Of a stretch of DNA of 14,119 nt, positions 13,880 through 14,119 are shown one piece after another. Source of the stretch: Gammaproteobacteria bacterium (GTDB lineage Bacteria; Pseudomonadota; Gammaproteobacteria; SZUA-229). The notes beneath the pieces were generated by a model. That model ran no database searches. It was not told the DNA's origin and saw only the letters and a program-made list of their open reading frames with translations. Location of the stretch: positions 1-14,119 of the forward strand of contig JAQICG010000232.1 of NCBI GenBank assembly GCA_027858635.1, in the 5' to 3' direction. Both the position numbers and the translations under genes were made by a program. The first letter of the stretch is position 1. Each line of letters opens with the position of its first letter.

Positions 13880-14119
13880 GTCGTCTGCAAGCCTGTTTTG
13901 AACGTCTGAGTGCAGACTCCAGAAAAGCCCTGATTCCCTATGTGATGACCGCCGATCCGGCCCCTGAAGTGTCTCTGCCGCTGATGCATGCGATGGTGGC
14001 AGCGGGCGCTGATATCATCGAACTGGGCGCGCCGTTCTCCGATCCCATGGCCGATGGCCCGGTGATACAGGCGGCCGCCGAGCGCTCGCTGGCATTTCAT
14101 ACCAGCCTGCACAGTGTCT
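13876..14119 (+). CDS. trpA: Tryptophan synthase alpha chain (N-terminal part)
   Basis: TrpA cleaves indole-3-glycerol phosphate to indole and glyceraldehyde phosphate and passes indole to TrpB. The first 81 residues are in the window; the rest lies beyond the right edge. Catalytic residues Glu49 (DIIELGAPFSDP) and Asp60 (PMADGPVIQAA) are present at exactly the positions known from the enteric enzyme. The loop usually reading GDP is ADP here (TADPAPE, 25-31), a mild variation. The ATG overlaps the trpB stop as ATGA (13876-13879), the usual translational coupling of trpB and trpA. GGAAGG nine bases before the ATG gives it a ribosome-binding site of its own, so some TrpA could be made despite the premature stop in trpB. 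Confidence 0.95.
   Translation, partial: MSRLQACFERLSADSRKALIPYVMTADPAPEVSLPLMHAMVAAGADIIELGAPFSDPMADGPVIQAAAERSLAFHTSLHSV

Overview
This window looks like the chromosome of a gammaproteobacterium. The gene order lysR / leuC-leuD-(small gene)-leuB-asd-fimV-truA-trpF matches, from memory, the arrangement in Pseudomonas aeruginosa. Here trpB and trpA follow trpF directly, as in several other gammaproteobacterial lineages. Base composition is moderate, codon use is even, and all main genes are full length and closely related to known families. The first 50 bases hold the start of what looks like a diaminobutyrate aminotransferase (EctB-like), which hints at a salt-adapted or marine host. The species cannot be named from this window.

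Layout. On the minus strand lie, reading leftwards, a LysR-type regulator (2428-1559), an M20 amidohydrolase (1292-120) and the N-terminus of an EctB-like aminotransferase (50-1). On the plus strand are leuC (2567-3964), leuD (4052-4690), a DUF2846-like lipoprotein (4723-5286), leuB (5383-6453), asd (6592-7614), fimV (7747-10848), truA (11174-11965), trpF (12000-12635), trpB (12659-13879) and the start of trpA (13876 to the window end). trpB carries an in-frame stop.

Function. LeuC, LeuD and LeuB convert 2-isopropylmalate to the leucine precursor 2-oxoisocaproate. The divergent LysR protein is the obvious candidate regulator of that operon. Asd makes aspartate semialdehyde for lysine, threonine, methionine and diaminopimelate. 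It is also the precursor from which an EctB enzyme would make diaminobutyrate. FimV is an inner-membrane peptidoglycan-binding organiser of type IV pili and polarity. TruA modifies tRNA anticodon arms. TrpF, TrpB and TrpA carry out the last steps of tryptophan synthesis.

Main points of interest. (1) trpB has a single TAA at 13610-13612 where the family has a conserved Tyr, while the downstream 88 codons are intact and well conserved. (2) The fimV-truA gap carries a strong terminator, then a composite element: 36-bp inverted-repeat arms enclosing a second, unrelated 28-bp palindrome. A 16-bp near copy of one arm end lies between leuC and leuD. (3) The lipoprotein gene is preceded by a 7-codon mini-ORF with a good ribosome-binding site, whose stop overlaps the lipoprotein start (ATGA). 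(4) There is a good sigma-70 promoter candidate just before leuB. (5) A 19-bp tandem duplication doubles the ribosome-binding region ahead of trpF. (6) The acidic cytoplasmic part of FimV is built from internal repeats. I found no CRISPR array, tRNA, rRNA, insertion sequence or phage gene. Apart from these points the window is ordinary housekeeping chromosome, and I do not claim a new system in it.
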